DNA of 64,000 bases from Claveliimonas bilis (GCF_020892095.1 NZ_AP024845.1:1984001-2048000); one strand, 5' to 3'. Positions 53,976 to 62,761 are shown, counted from the first letter of the stretch. The notes: a model not told the origin generated them from the sequence alone. Numbers and translations are program-made.

Positions 53976-54004
53976 TTGACACTGTGCAGAATGGAGCATA
54001 TACT
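53976..54004 (+). promoter_or_regulatory. Promoter of the Rrf2 gene
   Basis: TTGACA (53976-53981) and TATACT (53999-54004), 17-base spacing. An inverted CAGTTG/CAACTG pair flanks it (53973 and 54010 region) and may be the regulator's own operator. The -35 to -10 segment resembles the promoter at 42902. Confidence 0.75.
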
Positions 54005-54089
54005 AAATGGCAACTGATACCGGACAAAAAGAACAACAAAACAGGCAGTGTTTTCAGCCTGCCGGTGTCAGGGAAGGGAGCGGAAAAAG

Positions 54090-54545
54090 ATGCAGATATC
54101 CAGCAGATTTACAATTGCTGTACATATGCTCGCCTGCATAGATACCTTTCAGGGGCAATTCAAGATCACCAGCGAGTTTCTGGCGGGGAGTATACAGGTC
54201 AATCCGGTTATTATCCGTAAGCTGCTGTCACAGCTGAAAACAGCGGGACTGATCGAAGTAAAAAGAGGACCGGGAGGGACAAGTATCGCAAAACCCCTGG
54301 AGGACATTACCTTCCTTGATATATACCGGGCAGTAGACTGCGTGGAGGAGAACTCGCTGTTTCACTTTCATGAAAATCCGAATCCAAAGTGCCCGGTGGG
54401 CCGGAATATCCATTTTCTTCTGGATGATCGTCTGAAAAAGGTGCAGGATGTCATGGAACAGGAACTGAAGTCCATGACTCTGGCGGATGTGAAAGAAGCG
54501 CTGGATGCACGGCTTTTGGAGGAGGCATCCGGGGATACCGAATAA
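54090..54545 (+). CDS. Rrf2-family transcriptional regulator
   Basis: About 151 residues. The winged helix is clear: SSRFTIAVHMLACID, then ITSEFLAGSIQVNPVIIRKL and KRGPGGTSIAKP. Only one cysteine besides others is near the usual cluster site (NPKCPVGRN), so an Fe-S cluster is not certain. The start at 54090 has GGGAGCGG upstream; the frame extends further without a ribosome site. It has its own promoter and terminator. Confidence 0.9.
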   Translation: MQISSRFTIAVHMLACIDTFQGQFKITSEFLAGSIQVNPVIIRKLLSQLKTAGLIEVKRGPGGTSIAKPLEDITFLDIYRAVDCVEENSLFHFHENPNPKCPVGRNIHFLLDDRLKKVQDVMEQELKSMTLADVKEALDARLLEEASGDTE

Positions 54546-54559
54546 ATTGGAAAAGAAAA

Positions 54560-54606
54560 GCCTCTGCATCTGTCTTTTTCTGACAGAGCAGAGGCGTGTT
54601 TTGTTT
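54560..54606 (+). terminator. Terminator of the Rrf2 gene
   Basis: GCCTCTGCATCTGTC pairs with GACAGAGCAGAGGC, with a six-base loop, then a T-rich run (GTGTTTTGTTTTT). Confidence 0.9.
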
Positions 54607-54642
54607 TTGGAAAATAAGAAAAATTTTGCTGTAGAAATATAT

Positions 54643-54969
54643 TTACAGGTCAATTTTTCCGGTTGCGTCATCATTAATGACATAATATGCTGCAAATTCT
54701 TCCGGCTTTACATAGATATTGATACTCTTTATATCTTCCGGACCTTTTCCGGATTCTTTCATCCAGGTGTTTTTTGCTTTTACCAGGATTTCTTTTGTAC
54801 TGAACTCTTTTCCCAGATATTGAAGATATACATTGGCTTTGAACTTTGGTATTTCCGACTCTGCATCTTTCAATACACCGGCTCTTGTCTCAATAGCCAT
54901 TGTAGTATCTTTTGTTGTTGCAAGTGATTTGGGTGCCTGGGATGCGCCCGGCATATTCTTTTTTTCCAT
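54643..54969 (-). CDS. DUF6465 family protein
   Basis: 108 residues. A disordered N terminus (MEKKNMPGASQAPKSLATTK) is followed by a small domain containing VYLQYLGKEFSTKEILVKAK and SINIYVKPEEFAAYYVIND, which matches the DUF6465 proteins of Firmicutes. It is probably a soluble cytoplasmic protein of unknown function. GGAGG lies upstream of the start. It is convergent with the Rrf2 gene and follows tRNA-Ala on the same strand. Confidence 0.82.
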   Translation of the reverse strand: MEKKNMPGASQAPKSLATTKDTTMAIETRAGVLKDAESEIPKFKANVYLQYLGKEFSTKEILVKAKNTWMKESGKGPEDIKSINIYVKPEEFAAYYVINDDATGKIDL

Positions 54970-55003
54970 CGCCGATACCTCCTTAACTGATGAAAAATAG
55001 AAA

Positions 55004-55076
55004 TGGAGTATACGGGATTCGAACCCGTGGCCTCAACAATGCGAATGTTGCGCGCTCCCAACTGCGCTAATACCCC
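55004..55076 (-). tRNA. tRNA-Ala (CGC anticodon)
   Basis: The minus strand gives a full cloverleaf: acceptor GGGGTAT/ATACTCC with the alanine-specific G3-U70 pair, anticodon loop TTCGCAT with anticodon CGC, T loop TTCGAAT. CCA is not encoded. Confidence 0.92.
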
Positions 55077-55084
55077 ATACAGAA

Positions 55085-55112
55085 AGTATAACACTCCGGG
55101 AGGGAAAATCAA
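55085..55112 (-). promoter_or_regulatory. Promoter of tRNA-Ala
   Basis: On the minus strand TTGATT (55112-55107) and TATACT (55090-55085) with 16-base spacing, just upstream of the tRNA. Confidence 0.7.
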
Positions 55113-55171
55113 GACTTTGGCAGATAAAAATGCCGGACGCAGTCAACGCTTGTTATGATATGCCGGGAATG

Positions 55172-56536
55172 TCAGGATGATCTGACATTCAGCCGGTCAT
55201 AAGTATTTTTAAGGAAGATCAGTGCAAGAAGAAAAGCTGTGGCAGAAGCGGCAGGTGAAGAGAGCCATATGCCGTCCAGTTCCAGCAATCCGGATAAAAG
55301 CAGCAGGAATACAACCGGGAAGATAAAAGTGTTGCAGGAAGCAGTGATAAGGGAAAATACCGGACGGTTCAGAGCAGTAAAAAAGGAGCCGGACAGGATG
55401 GAACACCAGCTGAATAAATAGGAAAAAGCAAAAATCCGCATTCCGTGGATGCTCATAGCCATCAGGTCTGCATTTTCACTGCTGAACAGAGAAATAAGCG
55501 TTTCGCCTAAAGTCTGCATCAGAAGAAATACAGCTAAGGATAAAAGGAAAGCGGCAGCTTGCCCGATTCTCTCGATCGCTCGTACGCGGGAAGGATTTCC
55601 GGCGCCGAAATTGTAGCTGATAGCCGGCTGCAGAGAATCAGCCATGCCAAACATCAGGGCTTTCACCACACTGTCTACATACATGATAATACTGAAAGCG
55701 GCAACAGCCAGATAGCCTCCAAAAGATAAAAGCGCTGCATTGAAGATCATCATACAGACTGAGCCGGAAATGTTGTTGAAAAATTCGGAACTTCCATTCG
55801 CAATGATATTGCCGGTCATTTTCAGGGGAATCAACTTTTTAGTAAAACGTAAAAGCAATTTTCCCCGGAAGAACGGATAAAAACAGATCAGATTTCCAGC
55901 CATCAGGCTCAGGCAGGAAGCCAGGGCAGCAGCTTCAATCCCCCATCCCATAATGCCGATAAAAATCCAGTCCAAAAAGATATTAGCCAAGGACATACCA
56001 ACGTTCATTGCCATACTGTAGTGGACTTTGCCGCATATGCGAAGATAGTTATCTACAGCAAAAAAGTGCATGATGAATATGGAAAATGCTGCATAGACCC
56101 GCATATACCGGACAGCCAGGACAGCTACCTCACCGGATGCCCCCAGAAAGCGGACAAGAGGCCAGGCGAAGGCGTATGCAGCAGCGCCCATTACAACAGC
56201 AGAAAGCAAAATTAAAAGACAGGAAGAAGAGAAGATGCTTCCTGCCATTTTTTCATCTCCTTTTCCAAGCCATATGGCGATTTGAACGGAAGAGCCGACA
56301 GCAACCATATCTGACAGAGCAAAGCTCATCATGATCAAAGGCATGACAAGATTGATAGCAGCCAGGGCTTCGGCTCCGATATAATGCCCGACAAAGACAC
56401 CGTCAGCGATGGTATAAAGTGAAACAACTGCCATGCTGATCATATTAGGCAGGGCACAGCGCAGAAAAAGTTTTAAGGGAGCCATTTCCTGAAAGATCCG
56501 GTTTTGTTCTTTATATAAAGTTGTTGTATTGCTCAT
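55172..56536 (-). CDS. MATE-family efflux transporter
   Basis: 454 residues, about twelve membrane spans in two similar halves. ADGVFVGHYIGAEALAAINLVMP and QPAISYNFGAGNPSRVRA are typical of MATE carriers, which export drugs or metabolites with Na+ or H+. The start at 56536 has AGGAGG upstream. It is divergent from a MerR-type regulator, and its promoter has the 19-bp spacer that MerR proteins act on. Confidence 0.93.
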   Translation of the reverse strand: MSNTTTLYKEQNRIFQEMAPLKLFLRCALPNMISMAVVSLYTIADGVFVGHYIGAEALAAINLVMPLIMMSFALSDMVAVGSSVQIAIWLGKGDEKMAGSIFSSSCLLILLSAVVMGAAAYAFAWPLVRFLGASGEVAVLAVRYMRVYAAFSIFIMHFFAVDNYLRICGKVHYSMAMNVGMSLANIFLDWIFIGIMGWGIEAAALASCLSLMAGNLICFYPFFRGKLLLRFTKKLIPLKMTGNIIANGSSEFFNNISGSVCMMIFNAALLSFGGYLAVAAFSIIMYVDSVVKALMFGMADSLQPAISYNFGAGNPSRVRAIERIGQAAAFLLSLAVFLLMQTLGETLISLFSSENADLMAMSIHGMRIFAFSYLFSWCSILSGSFFTALNRPVFSLITASCNTFIFPVVFLLLLSGLLELDGIWLSSPAASATAFLLALIFLKNTYDRLNVRSS

Positions 56537-56562
56537 ATGGATATTGTCCTCCTTCGCAGGAC

Positions 56563-56593
56563 ATAGTAAACTATAGGGTAAGACTATAGTCAA
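56563..56593 (-). promoter_or_regulatory. MerR-type promoter with 19-bp spacer and operator
   Basis: On the minus strand TTGACT (56593-56588) and TACTAT (56568-56563) are 19 bases apart. The spacer contains the inverted repeat ACTATAG-N7-CTATAGT (56570-56590). This is the classical layout in which a MerR activator twists the DNA to allow transcription, here of the MATE gene. Confidence 0.88.
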
Positions 56594-56603
56594 GGAGAAG
56601 AGT

Positions 56604-57497
56604 ATGAAAAAAGAGTATTTTCTCACAAGCGGAGAGTTCGCGGAATTGTGCGGAACGACGAAAGAGACACTATTCCACTATGATGAGATAGGAATTTTAA
56701 AACCGGCATGGCTCGGAGAAAACCGATACAGATATTACACACCGGCACAGTTTTTTGATTATGATCTGATCCGAATGATGAAATATACCGGCAGCAGTTT
56801 AAATGATATCAAATGGTATTTCAGCCACTATGATACGGCGCATTTTCTGGAGATCTTCCGGAAAAAGCAGGAGGAGATAGAAAGAAAAAAAGAGGAATTG
56901 GAAGAGATCAGCCGCTTTCTTTCTGATACAATAAAAATGACGGAAAATGCGCTGGATGATGTCTATGATCAGCCGGAACTGAAATATGAGGAAGAGGAAT
57001 TGCTTTTGGTTACTTCGATCATCCCGCCGGAAGGGGAATATATACACAGTGTAGCCAGGAGAATGGGAGAGCACATGAAAAAATGCGAGCGGTATGGTCT
57101 GAAAAACAGGGCAGTTTTTGGATCGATTATCTCAAGATCCAATCTTCTGGCCGGCTGTGAGGAGGAAAACGGATATTTCAGTAAAATCTCAGAAGGTACG
57201 AAATGGAGAGGAACAGATGAGAGAAGAAAAGAAAGTAATCCGGGCTCATGCGAAGAAGATATTCGAATGAAACCGGCAGGCTATTATGCCCAGGTCAATC
57301 ATAAAGGAGATTACTCCACTTTTGGGAAGGGGCTGAAATGCCTGATAGATTTTATCAAAAAAGAAAATCTGGAAATCTGCGGAGATGGGTATGCCTATGA
57401 TATGATCAGTTATCTTGCAGGAGGCGAGGGTGACACCTACGTTGTCAAAATTATGATTCCGGTCCGATCAGACGGGATGCAGCCTGCCGCCATATGA
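56604..57497 (+). CDS. MerR-family regulator (BmrR-like)
   Basis: 297 residues. The N terminus is a MerR helix-turn-helix (LTSGEFAELCGTTKETLFHYDEIGIL, quoted here by its ends LTSGEFAEL and FHYDEIGIL, then YRYYTPAQ), followed by a long coiled coil (about 85-120) and a GyrI-like effector domain (about 130-297) with PAGYYAQVNHKGDY. It probably senses a compound and activates the divergent MATE exporter. Its 3' end overlaps the next convergent gene by 47 bases. Confidence 0.9.
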   Translation: MKKEYFLTSGEFAELCGTTKETLFHYDEIGILKPAWLGENRYRYYTPAQFFDYDLIRMMKYTGSSLNDIKWYFSHYDTAHFLEIFRKKQEEIERKKEELEEISRFLSDTIKMTENALDDVYDQPELKYEEEELLLVTSIIPPEGEYIHSVARRMGEHMKKCERYGLKNRAVFGSIISRSNLLAGCEEENGYFSKISEGTKWRGTDERRKESNPGSCEEDIRMKPAGYYAQVNHKGDYSTFGKGLKCLIDFIKKENLEICGDGYAYDMISYLAGGEGDTYVVKIMIPVRSDGMQPAAI

Positions 57498-58092
57498 TAT
57501 GAAAGAGGGCAGCGCCGGAGATAATACTTCCAATATAGACTAAAATACCCGGGGTATTTCCAATTGCGAGGGCAATGGAAGAAAATACTTTCTGTGCCAT
57601 AGGATAGTCCGGATTGATATAAAACATATTGATGGTGCCATAGGAATCCAGGGTAAGATCCAGTATAAGCGCAATAAGGCAGCAGACGAGAAACAAAGCG
57701 GTGCTTCCCAGAAAACAGGACCATTTGGATGAAGAAGGAAAAATGCAGGCGGCAGTCAGGCCGATAAAAATCAGGACAATATGCCACAGATAGGAATGCA
57801 CAGTCAAAGGAGCGTATCCGTAGTGCATTCCACTTGTGTCAAAGAAGGCAAAAATACCTCCCAGAAGGCCATAGTCTGTCAGGAAAGCTGCCAGGATCCC
57901 CAAAAGGCGGGGGTTTTTTACCCATGGTATAAGGAGACAGACATACATCGGAATACTGCACAGCTGGAAGGGAAGATACCAGAGATTATAGTGTCCCTGT
58001 CCAAGCACAAAAGTAAGTGTATATTGCTTCCAGATTTCCGATACCAGCATAATTATGCCCCATAGAAAGAAAAAAGAGTGATATTTTTTCAT
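57451..58092 (-). CDS. YwaF/TIGR02206-type membrane protein
   Basis: About 213 residues with six membrane spans. YLPFQLCSIPMYVCLLIPW and the HSYLWHIVLIFIGL block fit the TIGR02206/YwaF family of unknown function. The start is taken at 58092 with GGAGG upstream; longer frames would run into the promoter -10 at 58139-58144. It is convergent with and overlaps the MerR gene. Confidence 0.82.
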   Translation of the reverse strand: MKKYHSFFFLWGIIMLVSEIWKQYTLTFVLGQGHYNLWYLPFQLCSIPMYVCLLIPWVKNPRLLGILAAFLTDYGLLGGIFAFFDTSGMHYGYAPLTVHSYLWHIVLIFIGLTAACIFPSSSKWSCFLGSTALFLVCCLIALILDLTLDSYGTINMFYINPDYPMAQKVFSSIALAIGNTPGILVYIGSIISGAALFHIIWRQAASRLIGPES

Positions 58093-58138
58093 GATTGCCT
58101 CCGGCCATGTTTTATGAAGAGTGTAAAGCTTTTCCATT

Positions 58139-58178
58139 ATTATACACCATTTGAAAAATTTCATGAATATGATATACT
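58139..58178. promoter_or_regulatory. Divergent promoters
   Basis: On the minus strand TATAAT (58144-58139) serves the membrane protein gene. On the plus strand TTGAAA (58151-58156) and TATACT (58173-58178), 16 bases apart, serve the EamA gene. Confidence 0.65.
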
Positions 58179-58251
58179 AATGTACTGCATCGTGTTCTTT
58201 TGGACAGATATACAAGCGAGAAATAAGTCAAGAAAAAGGAATGATAAGAGA

Positions 58252-59160
58252 ATGAGAAAGAAAAATGCATGTATGCTGTTTCTGACAGCCTTTATCTGGG
58301 GAACAGCTTTTGTAGCGCAGAGTGTAGGTATGGATTATCTGGGGCCCTTTGGATTTAACGGAATCCGATCATTCATCGGAGGAATTGCCCTTCTTCCTTG
58401 CATTTATCTTTTAGGAAAATTAAATAAAAGAGAAAAGGGGAATGTGGAAAACAGCGGCAAGAGAAAGGATCTGATCGCCGGGGGATTAAGCTGCGGCGTG
58501 ATCTTGTTTGCGGCAAGCAGCATGCAGCAGCTTGGACTTCAGTATACGACAGCCGGAAAGGCCGGATTTATCACTGCTTTCTATATTGTATTGGTTCCGG
58601 TACTTGGAATTTTTCTGAAACAGAAAACCGGATGGAAAGTATGGCTGGCAGTGGCTATCGCTCTGGCGGGGCTGTATTTTCTGTGCATTACAGAGTCCTT
58701 TTCTATAGGAAAAGGTGATATATACGTGTTCATTGGAGCACTTCTATTTTCTCTGCATATTCTGGTGATCGATCATTTTGCGCCGAAGACAGATGGGGTG
58801 AAGATGTCCTGTATTCAGTTTTTTGTGGCAGGTGTTCTCTCTCTGATACCAATGATGTTTTGGGAGACAACTACGGCAGATGGAATTGTAAAAAGCTGGA
58901 TCCCGCTTTTGTATGCAGGAGTTCTCTCCAGCGGAGTCGCCTATACACTTCAGATCATAGGACAGAAAAATATGAATCCGACCATTGCGTCTTTGATCTT
59001 AAGTCTGGAATCCTGTATCTCAGTACTGGCAGGATGGGTAATCCTTGGAGAACAGTTATCTGTCAGAGAAAGTATGGGATGCGTCTTAATGTTTGTGGCA
59101 ATCATTTTGGCGCAGATTCCCGGACCGAGTAGTGAAATTGCACAAAAGGAAGCATGCTGA
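58252..59160 (+). CDS. EamA/DMT-family transporter
   Basis: About 302 residues with ten membrane spans in two EamA repeats. FLTAFIWGTAFVAQSVGMDY and LQYTTAGKAGFITAFYIVLVP in the first, VAYTLQIIGQKNMNPTIASL in the second, are typical. It likely exports a metabolite; the substrate is unknown. The start at 58252 follows AAGGAATGATAAGAG; the frame is open further upstream but through the promoter. Confidence 0.9.
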   Translation: MRKKNACMLFLTAFIWGTAFVAQSVGMDYLGPFGFNGIRSFIGGIALLPCIYLLGKLNKREKGNVENSGKRKDLIAGGLSCGVILFAASSMQQLGLQYTTAGKAGFITAFYIVLVPVLGIFLKQKTGWKVWLAVAIALAGLYFLCITESFSIGKGDIYVFIGALLFSLHILVIDHFAPKTDGVKMSCIQFFVAGVLSLIPMMFWETTTADGIVKSWIPLLYAGVLSSGVAYTLQIIGQKNMNPTIASLILSLESCISVLAGWVILGEQLSVRESMGCVLMFVAIILAQIPGPSSEIAQKEAC

Positions 59161-59248
59161 TTTATAGGCAAAAGTGATGAAAAACAAATTTTTTCTGGAA
59201 AAATATTACAAAAAGTTAATTTGTCTGATAAAATGAAAAGAGACAGAT

Positions 59249-59293
59249 AGAAGAATCCGTCTAATCCAGTTCCTGGATAGGCGGATTTTTGTA
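59249..59293 (+). terminator. Terminator after the EamA gene
   Basis: AATCCGTCTAATCCAG pairs imperfectly with CTGGATAGGCGGATT, followed by five T. It is about 90 bases after the stop codon. Confidence 0.7.
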
Positions 59294-59368
59294 TAAGGCG
59301 AGAGATTATTTTGAGCAGGGAGATTTTTGGGAATAATGGTATTATATTGAAAAGAAAGGAGAATCGGA

Positions 59369-59881
59369 ATGTTTGAAACGGGAGCCTACATTATATGTGG
59401 GCAGCATGGCGTATGCAGAGTGGAGAGCATAGGTCCCATCCGGCTTTCAGAGGCATCGGCAGGAAAGGATTACTATACACTTGCACCGCTGTACTCAAAA
59501 GGCGGTGTTATCTATGTCCCTGCTGACAGTGAAAAGATTATTATGCGGTATGTGCTCTCAAAAGAGGAAGCTAAGAAATTGATCGGTGAGATAAAAGATA
59601 TAGACATGCTTGGCATCACCAATGAGCGTCAGCGAGAAGAGATCATGAAAAAGGCACTGCGTACCTGTGATGTAAGGCAGTGGGTCCGGGTAATCAAAAC
59701 GGTTTATGAAAGGAAGCAGAAACGCCAGGCACAGGGAAAGAAAGTGACGGCAGGCGACGAGAGATGTCTCCATGCGGCGCGGGAAAATCTGTACGGAGAG
59801 CTGGCGGTATCTCTGGGAATTGAAAAAAATGATGTGGAGCGCTATATTATGGAAAAGATGGAAGACAAAATTACAGGATAA
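59369..59881 (+). CDS. CarD-family transcription factor
   Basis: 170 residues. An N-terminal CarD/TRCF RNA-polymerase-interacting domain (GAYIICGQHGVCRVESIG, YYTLAPLYSKGGVIYVPAD) is followed by a helical domain (LHAARENLYGELAVSLGI). CarD binds RNA polymerase beta subunit and stabilises open promoters, often at rRNA genes. It has AAAGGAGA before the start. Confidence 0.93.
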   Translation: MFETGAYIICGQHGVCRVESIGPIRLSEASAGKDYYTLAPLYSKGGVIYVPADSEKIIMRYVLSKEEAKKLIGEIKDIDMLGITNERQREEIMKKALRTCDVRQWVRVIKTVYERKQKRQAQGKKVTAGDERCLHAARENLYGELAVSLGIEKNDVERYIMEKMEDKITG

Positions 59882-59958
59882 ATATTGACAAGTTCTTCCG
59901 ATTCGTGGATGATAGAAAATACGAGAATTTATGACATGCGAAAAGGAGGAAATGCAAA

Positions 59959-60405
59959 ATGAGATTCGTGATACAGCGCGTTACAAATGCAGATGTCAAG
60001 GTGGACGGGCAGACGCTTGGAGAAATTGGGAAAGGATTTATGGTTCTGATCGGAGTTTCTGACACTGACACAAAAGAGATTGCAGATAAAATGATAAAGA
60101 AAATGATCGGCCTTCGCATCTTTGAAGATGAAAACGGAAAAACAAACCTGTCTCTGGAGACAGTAGGAGGAAGCCTGCTTTTGATCTCACAGTTTACTCT
60201 GTATGCAAACTGTAAAAAAGGAAACCGTCCAAGCTTTATTGAGGCAGGAGAGCCGAAGATGGCAGAAGAAATGTACGAATATATTATCGAAAAATGCAGG
60301 GAAAGTGTTCCGGTAGTGGAAAGAGGACAGTTTGGAGCAGATATGAAAGTCAGCCTCACAAACGATGGTCCGTTTACGATTATTTTGGATTCAGAGAAAC
60401 TGTAG
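59959..60405 (+). CDS. dtd: D-aminoacyl-tRNA deacylase
   Basis: 148 residues, the full Dtd length. [39 protein letters not shown] and the C-terminal [12 protein letters not shown] (Gly-x-Pro motif region) identify Dtd. It removes D-amino acids from tRNA. AAAGGAGG precedes the start. It stands between carD and dapB with its own terminator. Confidence 0.97.
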   Translation: MRFVIQRVTNADVKVDGQTLGEIGKGFMVLIGVSDTDTKEIADKMIKKMIGLRIFEDENGKTNLSLETVGGSLLLISQFTLYANCKKGNRPSFIEAGEPKMAEEMYEYIIEKCRESVPVVERGQFGADMKVSLTNDGPFTIILDSEKL

Positions 60406-60431
60406 AGTTTTTTGTTGACAGAAAGAAAAAA

Positions 60432-60477
60432 CCCGGAAGAAGAACAGCAAAGAAGTTCTTCTTCCGGTATTTTTTGA
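60432..60477 (+). terminator. Terminator after dtd
   Basis: CCGGAAGAAGAAC pairs with GTTCTTCTTCCGG around a short loop, followed by a T-rich run (TATTTTTTG). Confidence 0.9.
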
Positions 60478-60486
60478 AGGAGTATC

Positions 60487-61284
60487 CTAAAGATTCAGGA
60501 CATCTTTGATAGTATAAAATCCCGGCTCCTTACCTGCCAGATAAGCAGCGCAGTCGCAGGCGCCCCTTGCAAAACATTCCCAGTTGTAGGAATGGTGGGT
60601 GATTTCCAGGCGCTCACCCATGAAGCCGAAATAGACGGTGTGGCTGCTGGGGATATTACCGGCCCGCAGCGAGTGATAGCCAATGGTGCCTTTTTCCCTT
60701 GGCGAAGAGCCGTGGCGTCCGTATACGGCAATGTCGTCCAGTTCTTTTCCCATAGCCTGCGCCATAATTTCCCCCATTTCTTTTGAAGTGCCGCTGGGAG
60801 CGTCTTTTTTCCATTGATCATGCATTTCCAGAATTTCAATATCTGCTTCATCCCCTACAGAAGAGGTGACGATTTCCAAAAGCTTATTCATGATGTTGAC
60901 AAGTTTGGAAGTGTTGGCGGCATAGAGCATGGGAATATGGGCAGCAGCATCCTGGAATTTCTTCTTTTCTTCTTCCGAGAATCCGGTGGTACCGCATACC
61001 AGTGCTTTCTTATGCCGAACAGCGCAGTCTACCACTTCCATTGCCATTTCTTTTGTAGAAAAATCAATGATGACGTCACAGGAATCGATTACAGATTCCA
61101 GATCATCAACAACAGGGACATTTAAGTTTCGTCCTACCATAGCGACCTGTCCCAGGTCTGTTCCGATATAGTCCCTTCCCCTTGGGGCTACGCCGGCAAC
61201 CAATTCCATATCCTCGCGCTCTGCAGCGACCTGCGTGATCAGCTTTCCCATTTTCCCGCGGGGACCTATTACGATAAGTTTCAT
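60487..61284 (-). CDS. dapB: 4-hydroxy-tetrahydrodipicolinate reductase
   Basis: 265 residues. LIVIGPRGKMGKLITQVA binds NAD(P)H; IIDFSTKEMAMEVV, VCGTTGFSEEE, EMHDQWKKDAPSGTS and the region SHTVYFGFMGERLEI follow. DapB makes tetrahydrodipicolinate for lysine and diaminopimelate. The classical HHxxKxDxPSGTA motif reads MHDQWKKDAPSGTS here, so the first His is changed. The start at 61284 has AAGGAG upstream; a longer frame crosses the tRNA-Pro gene and is not real. Confidence 0.95.
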   Translation of the reverse strand: MKLIVIGPRGKMGKLITQVAAEREDMELVAGVAPRGRDYIGTDLGQVAMVGRNLNVPVVDDLESVIDSCDVIIDFSTKEMAMEVVDCAVRHKKALVCGTTGFSEEEKKKFQDAAAHIPMLYAANTSKLVNIMNKLLEIVTSSVGDEADIEILEMHDQWKKDAPSGTSKEMGEIMAQAMGKELDDIAVYGRHGSSPREKGTIGYHSLRAGNIPSSHTVYFGFMGERLEITHHSYNWECFARGACDCAAYLAGKEPGFYTIKDVLNL

Positions 61285-61403
61285 ATGAGCGACTCCTTTC
61301 GCATGTAATTTTATAATTATTTTAGCATATATTATAAAAAAGAGGCAAAAATCTATATGAAATCTAAAGTGCAGAAAAGAATACAGAAATTGTAAAAAAA
61401 GGC

Positions 61404-61433
61404 TTGCATTATCCGACATAATTCGAGTATAAT
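61404..61433 (+). promoter_or_regulatory. Promoter of tRNA-Pro
   Basis: TTGCAT (61404-61409) and TATAAT (61428-61433), 18-base spacing, just before the tRNA. Confidence 0.8.
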
Positions 61434-61445
61434 AAGATTTGTTGA

Positions 61446-61520
61446 CGGGGTATGGCTCAGTTTGGTTAGAGCGCGCGGCTGGGGGCCGCGAGGTCGCAGG
61501 TTCGAATCCTGTTACCCCGA
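61446..61520 (+). tRNA. tRNA-Pro (GGG anticodon)
   Basis: Full cloverleaf: acceptor CGGGGTA/TACCCCG, anticodon stem CGCGG/CCGCG with loop CTGGGGG and anticodon GGG, T loop TTCGAAT. CCA is not encoded. Confidence 0.95.
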
Positions 61521-61556
61521 TTTTTGCATTATTATAAGGAAAGTTTTGAATAAGAC

Positions 61557-61586
61557 AGGCATCGCTGGAGAGCGATGGCTTTTTTT
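61557..61586 (+). terminator. Terminator after tRNA-Pro
   Basis: CATCGCT and AGCGATG form a stem with a 4-base loop, followed by GCTTTTTTT. Confidence 0.85.
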
Positions 61587-61668
61587 GTCTTACAGGAAAC
61601 GTTGTGTGAAGTTTGTCAGACAAGCTTTTTGGATAAGTGCGCATTGGCGCGGATAGGGGGAATACAGT

Positions 61669-62709
61669 ATGAAAACAGTAGTCTATCAGGAAAATGGAAA
61701 AATCGGTATGGAGGAGCGTCCGGTACCGAAGCTTCAGGAAGAAAGTGATGCACTTGTTAAAGTGACGCTGACAAGTATTTGCACCAGTGATCTTCACATT
61801 AGAAACGGAGCAGTCCCAAGAGCAGTGCCGGGAACCATACTGGGACATGAATTTATCGGGATTGTAGAAAAGACAGGCACAAAGGTAAAAAATGTCTGTG
61901 TGGGACAGAGGGTGGCTGTCAATGTGGAGACTTTCTGTGGAGAGTGTTTTTTCTGTAAAAGAGGTTCCGTGAACAACTGCCAGGATAAAAACGGAGGATG
62001 GGCTCTTGGCTGCAGGATCGACGGAGGACAGGCGGAATATGTGCGTATTCCTTTTGCCGATCAGGCGTTGACTCCTATCCCGGATGAAGTAACAGATGAG
62101 CAGGCTCTGTTTACAGGAGACCTTTTATCAACTGGTTATTGGGCGGCTAAGATCGGAGAAATTCAAAAGGGAGATACCGTGTTAGTGATCGGAGCCGGGC
62201 CGGCAGGGCTTTGTACCATGATGTGCGCAGCCCTCTATGAACCTGCAATCATCGCAGCGGCGGATATTGAAGGGGAAAGGCTGGATTTTGCTAAGAGGCA
62301 AAGGCTTGCCGGAAAATTTTATAATCCGAAAGAGGTATCGTTGGAAGAAGAGATGAAAAAGCTGACGGAAGGAAGAGGGGCGGATGTTGTCATTGAAGCA
62401 GCAGGAACCCCGGAAAGCTTCCAGGCGGCGTGGCAGGCGGCAAGGCCGGGAGGAATCGTAGTGATCGAAGCCATGTATGAGGAGGAGCAGATTCTTCCTC
62501 TTCCGGAAATGTATGGAAAAAATCTTACCTTTAAGACCGGAGGAGTGGATGCCTGCAATTGTGAAGAGATTTTGGAGCTGATAAGAAAAGGAAGATTAAA
62601 AGGAGAATGTCTGATTACTCATAGAGCCGGCCTTGAGGATGCCATGAGAATGTATCAGATATTTGAAAAGAAGGAAGATGGAGTAATGAAAGTGGCATTA
62701 AAGCCGTAA
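61669..62709 (+). CDS. Zinc-dependent alcohol dehydrogenase (medium-chain)
   Basis: 346 residues. Catalytic zinc site: CTSDLH and GHEFIGIVE; structural zinc cysteines in CGECFFCKRGSVNNC; NAD motif VIGAGPAGLCTM. It resembles threonine/sorbitol-type dehydrogenases; the substrate is unknown. The start follows a GGGGGAATACAGT leader. A hairpin follows its stop. No operon partner is present. Confidence 0.92.
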   Translation: MKTVVYQENGKIGMEERPVPKLQEESDALVKVTLTSICTSDLHIRNGAVPRAVPGTILGHEFIGIVEKTGTKVKNVCVGQRVAVNVETFCGECFFCKRGSVNNCQDKNGGWALGCRIDGGQAEYVRIPFADQALTPIPDEVTDEQALFTGDLLSTGYWAAKIGEIQKGDTVLVIGAGPAGLCTMMCAALYEPAIIAAADIEGERLDFAKRQRLAGKFYNPKEVSLEEEMKKLTEGRGADVVIEAAGTPESFQAAWQAARPGGIVVIEAMYEEEQILPLPEMYGKNLTFKTGGVDACNCEEILELIRKGRLKGECLITHRAGLEDAMRMYQIFEKKEDGVMKVALKP

Positions 62710-62728
62710 AAGCTCCATAAAAGGGAGG

Positions 62729-62761
62729 ATGCCGGGTGACTGTTTTACCAGTCCCCGGCAT
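62729..62761 (+). terminator. Hairpin after the zinc alcohol dehydrogenase
   Basis: ATGCCGGG and CCCGGCAT form a stem extended by GACTG/CAGTC. There is no T-run after it, so it may act in mRNA stability instead. The rest of 62762-62940 shows nothing I can identify. Confidence 0.55.

Noticed and set aside
58078-58251. Longer N terminus for the EamA transporter
   Set aside because: It would cross two promoters; the family start fits MRKKNACMLF at 58252.
61285-61848. N-terminal extension of DapB across tRNA-Pro
   Set aside because: The extension is antisense to a tRNA gene; DapB starts at 61284 with a good ribosome site.
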